Of a stretch of DNA of 64,000 nucleotides, positions 51,115 to 60,435 are shown piece by piece. Position 1 is the first letter of the stretch. Each line of letters opens with the position of its first letter. The stretch comes from Chloroflexi bacterium AL-N1 (GTDB taxonomy: Bacteria; Chloroflexota; Chloroflexia; Chloroflexales; Roseiflexaceae), in contig WYDT01000021.1 of assembly GCA_013122435.1 (NCBI GenBank), positions 62,001-126,000 on the forward strand. Direction: 5' to 3'. The position numbers and the translations under genes were made by a program. The notes beneath the pieces were generated by a model. It worked only from the letters and a program-made list of their open reading frames with translations, ran no database searches and was not told the DNA's origin.

Positions 51115-51870
51115 ATGACTGGTCCAATCCAGATTATTCCTGTCCACGGTATTGGAGAGGTGGTTCCTGCTGATGATCTCCCTACCATAATCCATATAGC
51201 GCTCAAAGAACAAGATATATCACTTATCGATGGTGATGTGGTGGTGGTCACGCAAAAGATTGTCTCCAAAGCAGAGGGTCGCATGGTTGACCCGACCACC
51301 GTTGAGCCATCACACATGGCCCACATGGCCGCAGCGCAGGGCCACAAAGATGCTCACCACTACGAAATTGTATTGCGCGAAAGCCGTCGTGTGGTCAGGA
51401 TGGATCGCCGTGTGCTGATCACCGAGACTCACCACGGCCTGATCTGTGCCAATGCAGGTGTGGACGAGTCGAATGTAGGTAGTGAACGTCTGGTAACCTT
51501 GTTGCCCGTCGATCCGGATCGCTCGGCATCCCGCCTGCGAGATGCCCTGTGTGAGCGTAGCAATGCAACGGTTGCCGTGATAATTTCAGATACTTTTGGG
51601 CGGCCCTGGCGTGAGGGTCAGGTGAATGTGGCCATCGGAGTTGCCGGTATTGATCCACTGGCCGATTACGCGGGTCAGCCAGACACCCACGGATATATGA
51701 TGCAGGCAAGCAACATTGCGGTGGCCGATGAGATGGCCTCCGCTGCGGAACTGGTGATGGGGAAAGTCGATGCGGTGCCGGTGGCGATCATTCGCGGCTA
51801 TAACTATACACCAACTAATGCTTCTGCACAAAAGTTGATCCGTTCACCCGAACGTGATCTATTCCGATAA
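51115..51870 (+). CDS. cofE: Coenzyme F420-0:L-glutamate ligase
   Basis: A 251-aa enzyme that adds gamma-linked glutamates to F420-0 using GTP. DGDVVVVTQKIVSKAEGR, TETHHGLICANAGVDESN and SDTFGRPWREGQVNVAIGVAG are the CofE signatures including the metal-binding and GTP-binding residues. Length matches stand-alone CofE; the nitroreductase domain fused to it in mycobacterial FbiB is encoded by the next gene, 9 bases away. ATG 51115 follows AGAGGA. Presence of this gene supports F420 as the cofactor of the PPOX, Ddn-like and LLM-class proteins in this window. Confidence 0.93.
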   Translation: MTGPIQIIPVHGIGEVVPADDLPTIIHIALKEQDISLIDGDVVVVTQKIVSKAEGRMVDPTTVEPSHMAHMAAAQGHKDAHHYEIVLRESRRVVRMDRRVLITETHHGLICANAGVDESNVGSERLVTLLPVDPDRSASRLRDALCERSNATVAVIISDTFGRPWREGQVNVAIGVAGIDPLADYAGQPDTHGYMMQASNIAVADEMASAAELVMGKVDAVPVAIIRGYNYTPTNASAQKLIRSPERDLFR

Positions 51871-51879
51871 GAGTTAACC

Positions 51880-52497
51880 ATGGAACGCAACGATCTCGAT
51901 CTCACTACGATTATCCGTGGACGCCGCTCCGTCCGGCGTTATCAGGACCGCCCTGTTGCACATCAACACATTATGGAGATTTTAGCTGCAGCAGGGTGGG
52001 CGCCCTCACCACATGGACGACAGCCCTGGCGGTTTGTGGTACTCACACGCGCTGAACCAAAACAACAACTTGCGGAGGCGATGGGTGATGAGTGGCGTCG
52101 GCAACTCGCGTTTGATCAACAGGATGATGCGATTATCGAGCTACGTCGTCACAAATCGCACGAACGGATTACACAGGCACCGGCCATCATTATTCCATGT
52201 CTGTACATGGGAGAAATGGATGAATATCCTGATGATGATCGCAATGAGGCCGAGACGATTATGGCCATCCAGAGTCTGGGATGCGCGGTGCAAAATATGT
52301 TGTTGATGGCATATAGCCTGGGCCTCGATGGTGGTTGGATGTGCGCGCCACTTTTTTGTCCCGACATTGTCGTCGCTGCCCTCGACCTTGATCCTATGCT
52401 GATACCACACGCCTTGATCACGCTCGGCTATGCCGCTGCGGACCCGAAACGACGTGAGCGACGTTCACTGGATGAGTTAATTGTTCGCTTTGATTAA
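51880..52497 (+). CDS. Nitroreductase, FbiB C-terminal-domain-like
   Basis: A 205-aa FMN-dependent nitroreductase-fold protein: IRGRRSVRRYQDRPV is the FMN phosphate loop, AGWAPSPHGRQPWRFVVLT the second FMN block, and SLGCAVQNMLLMAYSLGLDG plus ITLGYAAADPKRRERR complete the fold. In mycobacterial FbiB the equivalent domain reduces dehydro-F420-0, and here it directly follows cofE, so the same role is likely: final reduction in the phosphoenolpyruvate-based F420 route. It ends in a four-base convergent overlap with the SARP-AAA gene. Confidence 0.82.
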   Translation: MERNDLDLTTIIRGRRSVRRYQDRPVAHQHIMEILAAAGWAPSPHGRQPWRFVVLTRAEPKQQLAEAMGDEWRRQLAFDQQDDAIIELRRHKSHERITQAPAIIIPCLYMGEMDEYPDDDRNEAETIMAIQSLGCAVQNMLLMAYSLGLDGGWMCAPLFCPDIVVAALDLDPMLIPHALITLGYAAADPKRRERRSLDELIVRFD

Positions 52498-55400
52498 GAT
52501 CTTGTCTGTGATAGTTGCTGTGTGACGTGTTGTATTTCTGCTAAAAGGCGTTGACGACCGCTTTGCTCTGCAAAAGTACGTGCTGTGTCAAGATATTCGT
52601 GTGCTGCATCGAGAGGGAGTAGTGGGGCCATCCAGACCCGAATCTGGGCTGCGAGATGGTGGATTTGTAGCATATCTGCCTGTTTAAGTGCTGTCGAGAG
52701 ATATTGAGTTGCTTGATCACGCTGGTTCTGGTGCAGTGCCACCAACCCAAGGTTAGCCGTCAGACCAGCGACGCGTTCCGGCATCGACAACCGTTCAGCC
52801 AGTTGTAATCCCATCGTAAATTGTTCTTTAGCTGTACTAAGATCGTTATCGGCCATTGCGATTTCGCCCAGCGTTGAGTGGAGATATGGTTGGAGCCCCA
52901 GAAGACCATGTTCCTGTGTGTGTTGCATTCCGGTCTGGGCATACTCAATGGCCGTCGCATCTCCAAGTAATAAAAGATGGTAGGCAAGGTTGTTGTATAC
53001 GAGCGTACGCCAGTATGTTGCAAGCGCATCGTTGGATTCCTCAGCTGTAGCAAGTGCTGCATGATAGTACGCAATAGCGGTTGTCAGGTCTCCTTGCTGG
53101 GCGGCCACGCTCCCCAACTCAAAACGAATTTGCACCAGATGACTGGGATTTGCCTGGCCTTGTTGCTCATGAAGTGCTTCAGCCGCTTTCAGATGTTCAG
53201 TTGCTGCTGCTAAATCGAATCCTTCCAGCGACAGTGCTGTGCCCCATAAGAATTCAACCGTCAGTTTATGGTCAGGTACATCAGTGGTTTGTATATTGTT
53301 AATAAGGGTAATAATTTCCGCAAAGCGGGATTGCGGAATAAGTGAACGTGCCAGGGCCAGGCGTGCATCATCGGCCTTTACCTGATCCTCGTGCGTTTCC
53401 GCCCATGTCAGTGCTGATTGAAATATCTCTGAAGCCTCCAGAGCTTCACCCGCATGAAAATACGCCTCACCAAGTTCCATCGTAATCGCAAACCATTCCT
53501 CTTGATCGGCACCGACGAGTGCCTGTCGATAAAAGGAAATCGCCTCCTGCCAGGCGGTCAAACGCATCGCTCTCTGGCCAGCCTGTACCGCAAAGAGTGT
53601 AGCACATTCCAGTGCATTTGCTTGAGCAAAATGTGTGGCAATGAGCCCGGCAACTTCGTCGATTTGTGATTGGTAAAGCTGTATCATCCCATCGGCGATA
53701 CGGCGGTGCAATTGTCGGTAGCGTGGTTCGCCCATCTCCTGGCGTGCGACTTCGCTGGTTAAGCTGTGATCGAAGCTATACCGCGACTGATCAAGTGGTC
53801 TAATCATCGAAACGGCCCGCAATTCATCGAGCGCATCGAGCGCCAGCGACTCATCAAGCGAAGATGCCTGTGCCACCACATCGAAGTCAAAATCACGCCC
53901 AGCGGCTACGGCCACATCGAGCAGTGTACGTGCTGCCGGAGAAAGACGTGTCAATCGGGACTGGATCAATGCGTAGATTGTTTGTGGGACAATGTAAACC
54001 TCGGACAGAGCCGACAAATTGAGTGTGCCATCAGGGAGTAACGCATTGTTCAGACGGGCATCGCGAATGAGTTCGCTGAGGATGTAGGGATTGCCCTCTG
54101 ACGTTTGTAGTAACCAATCAGCTAATGTTACAGAGTTATCTGGACTAAGGTTGTGTGCGAGTGAGGTAATATCTGGTATTGACAGTCTATCAAGTGTAAC
54201 ACAGAGCAACTTATGCTCACGTAGCAAAGCAGATCGGAGTGTTGTAAAGGGTTCGTGCGGACGCACTGGACGAGCAGTTGCAATTATATCGAGTGGTATG
54301 GTATGCGTTTGTCGAGTGACATATCCAAGCAGTGCCAGGGTTGCAGCATCCGCCCAATGCAAATCATCAATAAAGAGGATCAGAGGTCGATGACGTGCCA
54401 CAGCAGATAGAAACTGGCTGACACCCTCCCACAGGCGCGACTCTTCCGACCTTCCTCGGCTTGCATGGGGGAATGTGTCATGCGAAGCACCGACAAGGAG
54501 TGTTGTAGTAGAAATGGCTAATTCTGGCAGAAGACGGGCGATCTCTTGCTGCCACACAAGCGGCATATCTAGCGATTGGTGACATAAAGGCCATTCTGGA
54601 TGGGTAAGCAGGCTTCGTAATGACTCAATAATTGGCTGATAAGGCAGTGTGTGTTCCAATTCCCGTGCCGCGCCGATCAGAGGTAGTGCATTATTGGTGT
54701 GGATAACCTCCGTTGCCAGACGTGTTTTGCCGATACCAGGTTCCCCTTCGATGAGGATGAACTGATGAGCACCCAGTGCAGCACGAATACTCTGAAGTTC
54801 CCTTGTACGACCCACGAATGGAACATCCTGAGTGAGCGTATCAGATGATCTGGTGGGTTTCAGAGTCGTTGTGTGCTCCTTCTCGTGTGTGGCGGCTTTT
54901 GGTGTGCTTGGTTGCTCAAAGGTATCGGTGACAATCGTATCGTACAGCGCCTGCGTTTCGGCCATTGGTGGTACCCCCATCGCATTATCGAGCAGATCCC
55001 GTAGTTTCTCATACTGTCGGATGGCACTTGCCCGATTCCCCATGAGATAGTGCAAGCGTATCACGTCGCACTGTACACGTTCCTGAAATGGGTCCATCGT
55101 GATGATCTGCTGCAATGTTGCAAGGGCTTCTCCGGGTTGCTGTTGCTCTTCATATTGTGTAGCGAGTCGGATCGAGCCGTTGATGACCATCTGTCGATAG
55201 CGTTCTCGCTCATTGTTGACCCACTCCTCAAAGGCGGGTGAGTCTGGGAGCACAAAGCCATCGAGAAAGTCGCCACGATAATGTGTGGTTGCCTTGGCAA
55301 GTGTATAGATGTCTGCGGTTGGTGCGGTTAGGCCAATCTCCAGAGAGCGTACATCGACCATCGTATGTGGATGCAATGTCAGGGTCGTATCGGTCGTTAC

Positions 55401-55676
55401 CAATAGATCACCCAGGATTTTGCGGATCGCATGGAGCGTTGTACGTAAGATTTGTTGTGCGGTGGTGCGTTCATGATCTGGCCAGAGCAAGGCCATGATA
55501 TGTTCACGGGTTATTGGGGTTGTTTGTGCAGCGAGATAATACACCACAGCACGGCTCTTACGCCGAGGAATGGTCAACTCGTCCTGGTCAACCCAGATCT
55601 GTGGTTGACCAAACAATTGAATTGTGAGCATTGCAGGAATTGATTTTGTGGCTGGTGTGTTAGATACCTTGGCCAT
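52494..55676 (-). CDS. SARP-AAA-TPR large transcriptional regulator
   Basis: A 1060-aa regulator. Residues about 15-115 are an OmpR-type winged helix (MLTIQLFGQPQIWVDQDELT, LWPDHERTTAQQILRTTLH), 120-270 the BTAD helical domain (ending MGVPPMAETQALYDTI), then an AAA ATPase (Walker A in LIEGEPGIGKTRLATEVI, Walker B in PLILFIDDLHWADA) and a C-terminal TPR superhelix (from about residue 620: ALDALDELRAVSMIRPLDQS through GLTANLGLVALHQNQR). The architecture is that of LAL/AfsR-type activators. The start is taken at ATG 55676 (MAKVSNT); an upstream extension to 55763 lacks support. Overlaps the upstream PPOX gene slightly. Confidence 0.85.
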   Translation of the reverse strand: MAKVSNTPATKSIPAMLTIQLFGQPQIWVDQDELTIPRRKSRAVVYYLAAQTTPITREHIMALLWPDHERTTAQQILRTTLHAIRKILGDLLVTTDTTLTLHPHTMVDVRSLEIGLTAPTADIYTLAKATTHYRGDFLDGFVLPDSPAFEEWVNNERERYRQMVINGSIRLATQYEEQQQPGEALATLQQIITMDPFQERVQCDVIRLHYLMGNRASAIRQYEKLRDLLDNAMGVPPMAETQALYDTIVTDTFEQPSTPKAATHEKEHTTTLKPTRSSDTLTQDVPFVGRTRELQSIRAALGAHQFILIEGEPGIGKTRLATEVIHTNNALPLIGAARELEHTLPYQPIIESLRSLLTHPEWPLCHQSLDMPLVWQQEIARLLPELAISTTTLLVGASHDTFPHASRGRSEESRLWEGVSQFLSAVARHRPLILFIDDLHWADAATLALLGYVTRQTHTIPLDIIATARPVRPHEPFTTLRSALLREHKLLCVTLDRLSIPDITSLAHNLSPDNSVTLADWLLQTSEGNPYILSELIRDARLNNALLPDGTLNLSALSEVYIVPQTIYALIQSRLTRLSPAARTLLDVAVAAGRDFDFDVVAQASSLDESLALDALDELRAVSMIRPLDQSRYSFDHSLTSEVARQEMGEPRYRQLHRRIADGMIQLYQSQIDEVAGLIATHFAQANALECATLFAVQAGQRAMRLTAWQEAISFYRQALVGADQEEWFAITMELGEAYFHAGEALEASEIFQSALTWAETHEDQVKADDARLALARSLIPQSRFAEIITLINNIQTTDVPDHKLTVEFLWGTALSLEGFDLAAATEHLKAAEALHEQQGQANPSHLVQIRFELGSVAAQQGDLTTAIAYYHAALATAEESNDALATYWRTLVYNNLAYHLLLLGDATAIEYAQTGMQHTQEHGLLGLQPYLHSTLGEIAMADNDLSTAKEQFTMGLQLAERLSMPERVAGLTANLGLVALHQNQRDQATQYLSTALKQADMLQIHHLAAQIRVWMAPLLPLDAAHEYLDTARTFAEQSGRQRLLAEIQHVTQQLSQTRS

Positions 55677-56049
55677 AGACTCGCTGTATCTTGATGCGTA
55701 CGGTAACACGCTTGGCGGTGGGACGACGCAGAACCCACTCCTCGGCGCGTGTCCGTCCAACATAACGCACTGCTAAACGATAACGTAGATCTGGATCCGC
55801 AGGCTCAATCATCGCAGCCCCGCTAATCGTGAGGTAGCGACGCCCATCCTGAACGGTGAGAGTCATGGTAGGGTTACGGCGCAGGTTCCGTGCTTTGACA
55901 CTGTTGGCTCCAATGCTGATGCGTGCGTCGTTATCTTCGAGCATGAACCAGACCATGGTTTGTTGGATGCTCCTATCACGATTGAGTGTCCCGACGACGG
56001 CGTAACGCACTTCCTCCAGAAATGCGCGTTGTGGTTTGGTCAGTGGCAT
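55660..56049 (-). CDS. PPOX-class F420-dependent oxidoreductase
   Basis: A 129-aa split-barrel protein: FLEEVRYAVVGTLNRDRSIQ, ISIGANSVKARNLRRNPTMTL and DGRRYLTISGAAMI are the TIGR03618-type blocks, very similar in layout to the protein at 325-732. It probably binds F420. Its stop overlaps the start of the large SARP regulator by about 17 bases, so both may be one transcript, and cofE lies beyond that regulator. Substrate unknown. Confidence 0.82.
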   Translation of the reverse strand: MPLTKPQRAFLEEVRYAVVGTLNRDRSIQQTMVWFMLEDNDARISIGANSVKARNLRRNPTMTLTVQDGRRYLTISGAAMIEPADPDLRYRLAVRYVGRTRAEEWVLRRPTAKRVTVRIKIQRVYGQGI

Positions 56050-56180
56050 GCGCTCCTCGAACAGTATATATGTAAAACCTATGTAGAGTGATTATACCAT
56101 CCAAATGATCAATAAAGTGGGCATACTGTGTGTATCTGGTGGTGTGACCTTATTTATAAGTTTGTGACATACTATTTCCA

Positions 56181-56918
56181 TTATAGCTTTGGTCTTGTAA
56201 GCACGATTAGCTGATGAGCAGCGGTAATAAGGGCGCCATTGTTGTTTGTAGGTGTGCCATCCGGTAGCACAAGCATATCCTCTAACCCAACACGCGTACT
56301 GTATCCTCGATCGACAGCTTCACGCACCAGGTCCCAGGCCGTTGTATCAAGACCGTGAAGCAGTCGTGGTCTGTGGTTTTTTACACGATTGAGAAGAGCT
56401 TCTATCGATTGAGTATTTGCTAATGCAGCTTCAAGTGTAGCATCCTGTGGTTCGATGAGTAGACGCAAACAGTCATCAGCAAAATGACTATTGACCAACT
56501 TCTCTGCTGCTTCAGCATGCCAGAGACCGGCTTCAATCCCGATGCCGTGCTGTAAAAGCAACTTAATCAGGTCAAGCGCACCCTCTTCGTGAATATTTAC
56601 CGACACATAATCAGGTATGATGCTCCATTGCGAGATAAGTTGATAGCGTTTAGTGGTATCAGGTACAATCGCCGCACTGGTGCTGATTCCGATGGGAATG
56701 GCAGGACAGGCTGTGCGTACCAATGTCAGAGTCTGAGCGACATCTTCAGGTGCTAAACTCTCGGTACCGTCTGAACGACGAACATGTAAGTGAATTTCCA
56801 TTGCACCAGCATCAATGGCTTGCCTGGCGTCATCAGCGATTTGTTGCGGTGTGACCGGCAACACCGGATGTTCTGACAGATTTCGACTCCCGTTGATGGC
56901 AGCCTGTAAGATCATCAT
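56181..56918 (-). CDS. BKACE (3-keto-5-aminohexanoate cleavage) family enzyme
   Basis: A 245-aa TIM-barrel protein of the DUF849/BKACE family, which condenses beta-keto acids with acetyl-CoA using zinc. AINGSRNLSEHPVLPVTPQQ and GAMEIHLHVRRSDGTESL (the HxH zinc ligands) are visible, followed by DYVSVNIHEEGALDLIKLLL and a C-terminal STRVGLEDMLVLPDGTPTNN with the catalytic Glu/Asp region. It is shorter than many members (about 275). Probably acts on a beta-keto acid in amino-acid or polyamine breakdown. GAGG precedes the ATG pair at 56918. Confidence 0.85.
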   Translation of the reverse strand: MMILQAAINGSRNLSEHPVLPVTPQQIADDARQAIDAGAMEIHLHVRRSDGTESLAPEDVAQTLTLVRTACPAIPIGISTSAAIVPDTTKRYQLISQWSIIPDYVSVNIHEEGALDLIKLLLQHGIGIEAGLWHAEAAEKLVNSHFADDCLRLLIEPQDATLEAALANTQSIEALLNRVKNHRPRLLHGLDTTAWDLVREAVDRGYSTRVGLEDMLVLPDGTPTNNNGALITAAHQLIVLTRPKL

Positions 56919-57138
56919 GGTAACCTCGGTATTTTATGTGCCAATGCAAGGAAATACGATAGAGTATAGCATAGCAGAACTCTTTATTTAATGGCACATG
57001 TGCTTAACCGTTTTGATCATGCATATAGTCTCGAAAAGGCCCAGAAATATATTATTTGAAAGTCTGTTATGAAGTTGTTCTACTTAATCCCTGTAATGCT
57101 GAAAAGACTGGTTCATCGGTTAAACCGTCACAAAAAGC

Positions 57139-57450
57139 TTATCCCTGGTCATCAACGCTGTTATTATGGTGATAAGTTGAAAAAATATCTTTTCGCCTGC
57201 GGGTTCGCAGCAGCAGATAGCCACTTACAAGGACTGCAACCCCAAAGGCCATCGCAGGTACTGACCAGATCCATCCACCAGTGATGTAGATCGTTTGTGT
57301 GATAGGATCGTAACATCGGCCCTTCTCGTTGAAGCAATCAATCCATTTGAGAAATCGCTCATACAAGGTATAGGCAAAACATGAGGCTAGGAGCAATGAG
57401 ATAACTAAGGTAGTTCCCAGGTATATTTGTTGTGATCTTAGATTGTTCAT
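57139..57450 (-). CDS. Two-helix membrane protein of unknown function
   Basis: A 103-aa protein with helices at about residues 10-28 (LGTTLVISLLLASCFAYTL) and 58-80 (IWSVPAMAFGVAVLVSGYLLL), linked by an external-looking loop with two Cys (WIDCFNEKGRCYDP) and followed by a basic stop-transfer segment (RTRRRKD). No family recognised. Ribosome site before ATG 57450 is weak. A small transporter subunit or regulator is possible. Confidence 0.55.
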   Translation of the reverse strand: MNNLRSQQIYLGTTLVISLLLASCFAYTLYERFLKWIDCFNEKGRCYDPITQTIYITGGWIWSVPAMAFGVAVLVSGYLLLRTRRRKDIFSTYHHNNSVDDQG

Positions 57451-57470
57451 GGTACATCAATTCGATACTA

Positions 57471-58007
57471 TCACCACTCGTGCCGAACAATACCGTAACA
57501 CACGATATCTTCTAACTTTTCTCCTTTACAAATGTGTTCCCGCAGCGTGCCTTCCAAGGTCATACCAATCTTCTGCATGACTCGACCTGAGGCTGGATTA
57601 CGGGTGAGATGGTGCGCGTTGATGCGGTGCAACTGCAATTCGTTAAAGCCATAGTCAAGGAGTGCTCTGGCAGCTTCAGTTATATATCCTCGATTCCAGT
57701 AGGGTACGCCCAGCCAGTACCCCATTTCAGCACGGTGATGTTGCTTGGTGATTCCTAAACTGATCGAACCACAAAGTTCGTTTGTCTCACGCAGCACGAT
57801 GGCAAAGATGACGCCGATTGTCTTAGCAAATGCCTGTTGGTGTGTGCCAATCCATTGTGCTGCGGTACCATCATGATAAGGATGCGGAATATTCAAGGTT
57901 GTATCGGCCACCGCAGCATCACCCGCCAGCCGTTGGACCGTGGGAGCATCCGTTAAATCGAAGGGCCGTAGTATCAATCGAGTAGTTTCTAGAGTTGGTT
58001 GGTGCAT
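57471..58007 (-). CDS. RimJ/RimL-type GNAT acetyltransferase
   Basis: A 178-aa acetyltransferase: TTRLILRPFDLTDAPTVQRLA at the N-terminus, MGYWLGVPYWNRGYITEAARALLDYG contains the CoA-binding motif A (about residues 93-118), and HRINAHHLTRNPASGRVMQKIGM motif B. GAGGAGGT precedes ATG 58007 at good spacing. Acceptor could be a protein N-terminus, a polyamine or an antibiotic. It ends 21 bases before the two-helix membrane protein gene. Confidence 0.85.
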   Translation of the reverse strand: MHQPTLETTRLILRPFDLTDAPTVQRLAGDAAVADTTLNIPHPYHDGTAAQWIGTHQQAFAKTIGVIFAIVLRETNELCGSISLGITKQHHRAEMGYWLGVPYWNRGYITEAARALLDYGFNELQLHRINAHHLTRNPASGRVMQKIGMTLEGTLREHICKGEKLEDIVCYGIVRHEW

Positions 58008-58353
58008 ACCAGTTACCTCCTCTGGTGTAGTGCTTCTACGAAATTGTATATAATTGAAAATTGCATGACAACAGTCATTCGAACGATAGCCGTTGACCTA
58101 CTTTCGATGTACAAAGCAACGTGTTGAGATTGACACCGTTTTAGTTGCGATATCTTCACCTGATCTGTGGCTTGTCTGTGAAATAATTCGCATACAATGA
58201 AAGCTGTTCAATTGACAAGATAACGATGAACTTGACACGGTCATACGGCTACGTTATAACAGATGTATCCTGTGCTTGTTACCATGTATGATCTTGTTTA
58301 TGCAGGTGAAATTGAAGGATGGAGCTAGATAGCTCTCAGATGAGGAATGTAGC
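58008..58353. other. Intergenic region with promoter of the copper cluster
   Basis: No gene found. TTGACA occurs at 58213-58218 and again at 58233-58238; the second has a TATAA-like hexamer about 17 nt downstream (near 58256-58261) and is the likely promoter for the genes from 58354 on. The first TTGACA overlaps an AT-rich block and has no clear -10. Confidence 0.5.
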
Positions 58354-58728
58354 ATGCGATCACGCTCGTCACCACTTCTTTTTTTCTCAATTATGATCGT
58401 ACTACTTCTGCTTGTGGGCGTTGGTGGTCTCTGGTGGTGGAACGACCAGCGTACCGAAGCGCGTCAGTTAGTTTACACTATTCCTCAAGGGACCATGGAT
58501 CGCGTGATTGCAGGAGAAGACGTGACCGTTCTGCCAGATACGATCAATCTGACGGTTGGTCATAAAGATATTTTGATTATTCACAATGAGGATACCCAAC
58601 CAATTGATATTGGGACCTTTAGGTTAGCCCCTGGTCAGCAGTATCGTCAACAATTTTTCAACCCAGGTACCTTCGAACTCTTGTGTTCAGTCCACGCCGA
58701 TCAGCAACTCCGTATTGAGGTTCAATAA
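58354..58728 (+). CDS. Membrane-anchored cupredoxin-like protein
   Basis: A 124-aa protein with an N-terminal membrane anchor (LLFFSIMIVLLLLVGVGGLWWW) and an outward cupredoxin-like beta-sandwich. Likely copper ligands are His in LIIHNEDTQPIDIG and Cys-x-x-His in FFNPGTFELLCSVHADQ; the usual axial Met is not evident. It opens the co-directional copper cluster and would bind or carry copper outside the membrane. GAGGAA precedes ATG 58354. Confidence 0.72.
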   Translation: MRSRSSPLLFFSIMIVLLLLVGVGGLWWWNDQRTEARQLVYTIPQGTMDRVIAGEDVTVLPDTINLTVGHKDILIIHNEDTQPIDIGTFRLAPGQQYRQQFFNPGTFELLCSVHADQQLRIEVQ

Positions 58729-58760
58729 CTGGCGTAAGAGTCAATATAGAATGTAGGTAT

Positions 58761-59180
58761 ATGCGTCTCAGTAGAAAACTAATCGTTAATATTGTGATCT
58801 TAGGATTGTGTGTTTCTGTAGGCAGTGTCCTGGCAATACAAACGTTATTTCCTACCACAACTCAGTTGCAGCAAACAATTGACGATGTATCGATTACGTT
58901 GGCGATTCCAAATAACCCCAGGATCTATGAGAGCCACCAGTTTCGGGTTACATTGACCGATACGACAGGCAGGCCAATGAATGATGCACATGTGTATCTG
59001 GACCTTGATATGCCCACAATGCCGATGGGCATCAACCAACCCATTGCTGATGCGCTCCCTAATGGTGTCTACGAAACAAGTACGGTTTACACGATGGATG
59101 GTCTGTGGTCAATTACCGTAGTGGCAACGGTTGAAGACCAGGAATATCGAGCGGTGTTCTTTACTGAGGTGCCAGAATAA
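58761..59180 (+). CDS. YtkA/FixH-like secreted protein
   Basis: A 139-aa protein with an N-terminal signal or anchor (KLIVNIVILGLCVSVGSVLA) and a YtkA-like beta-sandwich: FRVTLTDTTGRPMNDAHVYLD, MPTMPMGINQPIADALPNGVY and WSITVVATVEDQEYRAVFF. The Met-rich MPTMPMG loop is typical of copper-handling members. Related domains occur in the gene at 61108 and in the cytochrome c fusion at 13865. It starts 32 bases after the cupredoxin gene. Confidence 0.72.
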   Translation: MRLSRKLIVNIVILGLCVSVGSVLAIQTLFPTTTQLQQTIDDVSITLAIPNNPRIYESHQFRVTLTDTTGRPMNDAHVYLDLDMPTMPMGINQPIADALPNGVYETSTVYTMDGLWSITVVATVEDQEYRAVFFTEVPE

Positions 59181-59276
59181 CACACGTGGTTGAGCGATGT
59201 ATCTGTGGTATACTATACAACATATTATCTGTGAAGAAGTTCACACATAACGGGCCTAGATACTTTCAGATGTGGA

Positions 59277-59657
59277 ATGAAACGCATTATTAAACAGCAT
59301 GTCACTCAATTGCTCAGGTATACACCAGCTTTGTTGGTCGTGCTGACACTGGCTATTCTCAACCCACTTGCCTGCCTCATTCATTGTGCTGTCGTTAGTC
59401 GTGCTATGGCAGCAGCTCACGAATCCAGTCAGTCATCCCGATTTTTTTGTGGTCTGCCGCATGTTGAACAAACAGAGAGTAATGAGGCATCACGATCATC
59501 ATTGTCCATTCCACGTGTTTTCTATGATTTTGTTCCCGTTGCTATTCTGTTCTTGTTACTTCAGGGTCGTAGCATTTTGATACTATCATTGCCGCGATAT
59601 CTCACTTTTTCGCAGACGTTCTTTTCTCCACCTACTCCCCCACCTCGTTTCGTATAG
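59277..59657 (+). CDS. Hypothetical membrane protein in the copper cluster
   Basis: A 126-aa protein with a hydrophobic N-terminal half (LLVVLTLAILNPLACLIHCAVV) and a second hydrophobic stretch (FVPVAILFLLLQGRSILILSL). CLIHC, two Cys and one His in the first helix, resembles metal-binding DUF2946-type proteins found near copper genes, but the match is loose. It lies between YtkA and Sco genes on the same strand, with no ribosome site of note before ATG 59277. Confidence 0.5.
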   Translation: MKRIIKQHVTQLLRYTPALLVVLTLAILNPLACLIHCAVVSRAMAAAHESSQSSRFFCGLPHVEQTESNEASRSSLSIPRVFYDFVPVAILFLLLQGRSILILSLPRYLTFSQTFFSPPTPPPRFV

Positions 59658-59821
59658 TTCTCTACTCAAAAATACCCCTTGGATTGTCGTGCAACAGCAA
59701 AACAGGATCTTTAGCATCCATATGACTATCAGCTGTACACATGTCGCTTATTATTGTGCACATATTTATGGTTTGTACAGCAAGCAATGAATATACGTCT
59801 ATAAAACTTAGGAGGCGAACG

Positions 59822-60433
59822 ATGGTTTCTTTCGCATCACGTAGGTCTCTCATACTTGTTGTTAGTATAGGTACGCTTATCGCAATTATGCTGAGTAGTT
59901 GTAGTAACTATGAGTTTCGCGGTGGGACAACCGAAACGCTTATTGAAGCACCTGATTTTACCTTAACTGATACGAACGGGGAACCGTTTCGTCTCAGCGA
60001 TCATCGTGGCAAAGTCGTGATGATGTTCTTTGGCTTCACCAACTGTCCCGATATCTGTCCAACATCACTTGGTGAAATGGCGGCGGTCAAACGTCAGTTA
60101 GGCGATAAAGCAGAAAATATCGAGATGGTTTTTGTTACGGTTGATCCTGAACGCGATACTCCTGAGCGGCTGGGGGCCTATGTCAACCAATTTGATGAGT
60201 CAATTATTGGGTTGCACGGTACTCCCGAAGAGCTGGAAGCTGTGTTCAAAAGTTACGGCGTTCAGGCAACACGACGAGATCTCCCTGACTCAGCAGTTGG
60301 CTATGTAGTGGACCACACAGCATCTATCTATACGATTGATCGCGACGGTATGTGGCGCGTGGTATTCCCGTTTGGTATGTCGGTTGAGGATATACACAGT
60401 GATATCGAATATCTTGCAGGAGGATGGTTTTAA
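59822..60433 (+). CDS. Sco/SenC copper chaperone
   Basis: A 203-aa thioredoxin-fold lipoprotein that delivers copper to the CuA site of cytochrome oxidase. The signal peptide ends in a lipobox (LSSCSN). CPDICP (about residues 78-83) in FTNCPDICPTSLGEM is the CxxxC copper site, and VVDHTASIY supplies the His ligand. AGGAGG precedes ATG 59822 closely, so this start is preferred over an in-frame ATG at 59741. The PCuAC gene begins 2 bases after its stop, so both are translated from one message. Confidence 0.9.
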   Translation: MVSFASRRSLILVVSIGTLIAIMLSSCSNYEFRGGTTETLIEAPDFTLTDTNGEPFRLSDHRGKVVMMFFGFTNCPDICPTSLGEMAAVKRQLGDKAENIEMVFVTVDPERDTPERLGAYVNQFDESIIGLHGTPEELEAVFKSYGVQATRRDLPDSAVGYVVDHTASIYTIDRDGMWRVVFPFGMSVEDIHSDIEYLAGGWF

Positions 60434-60435
60434 TT

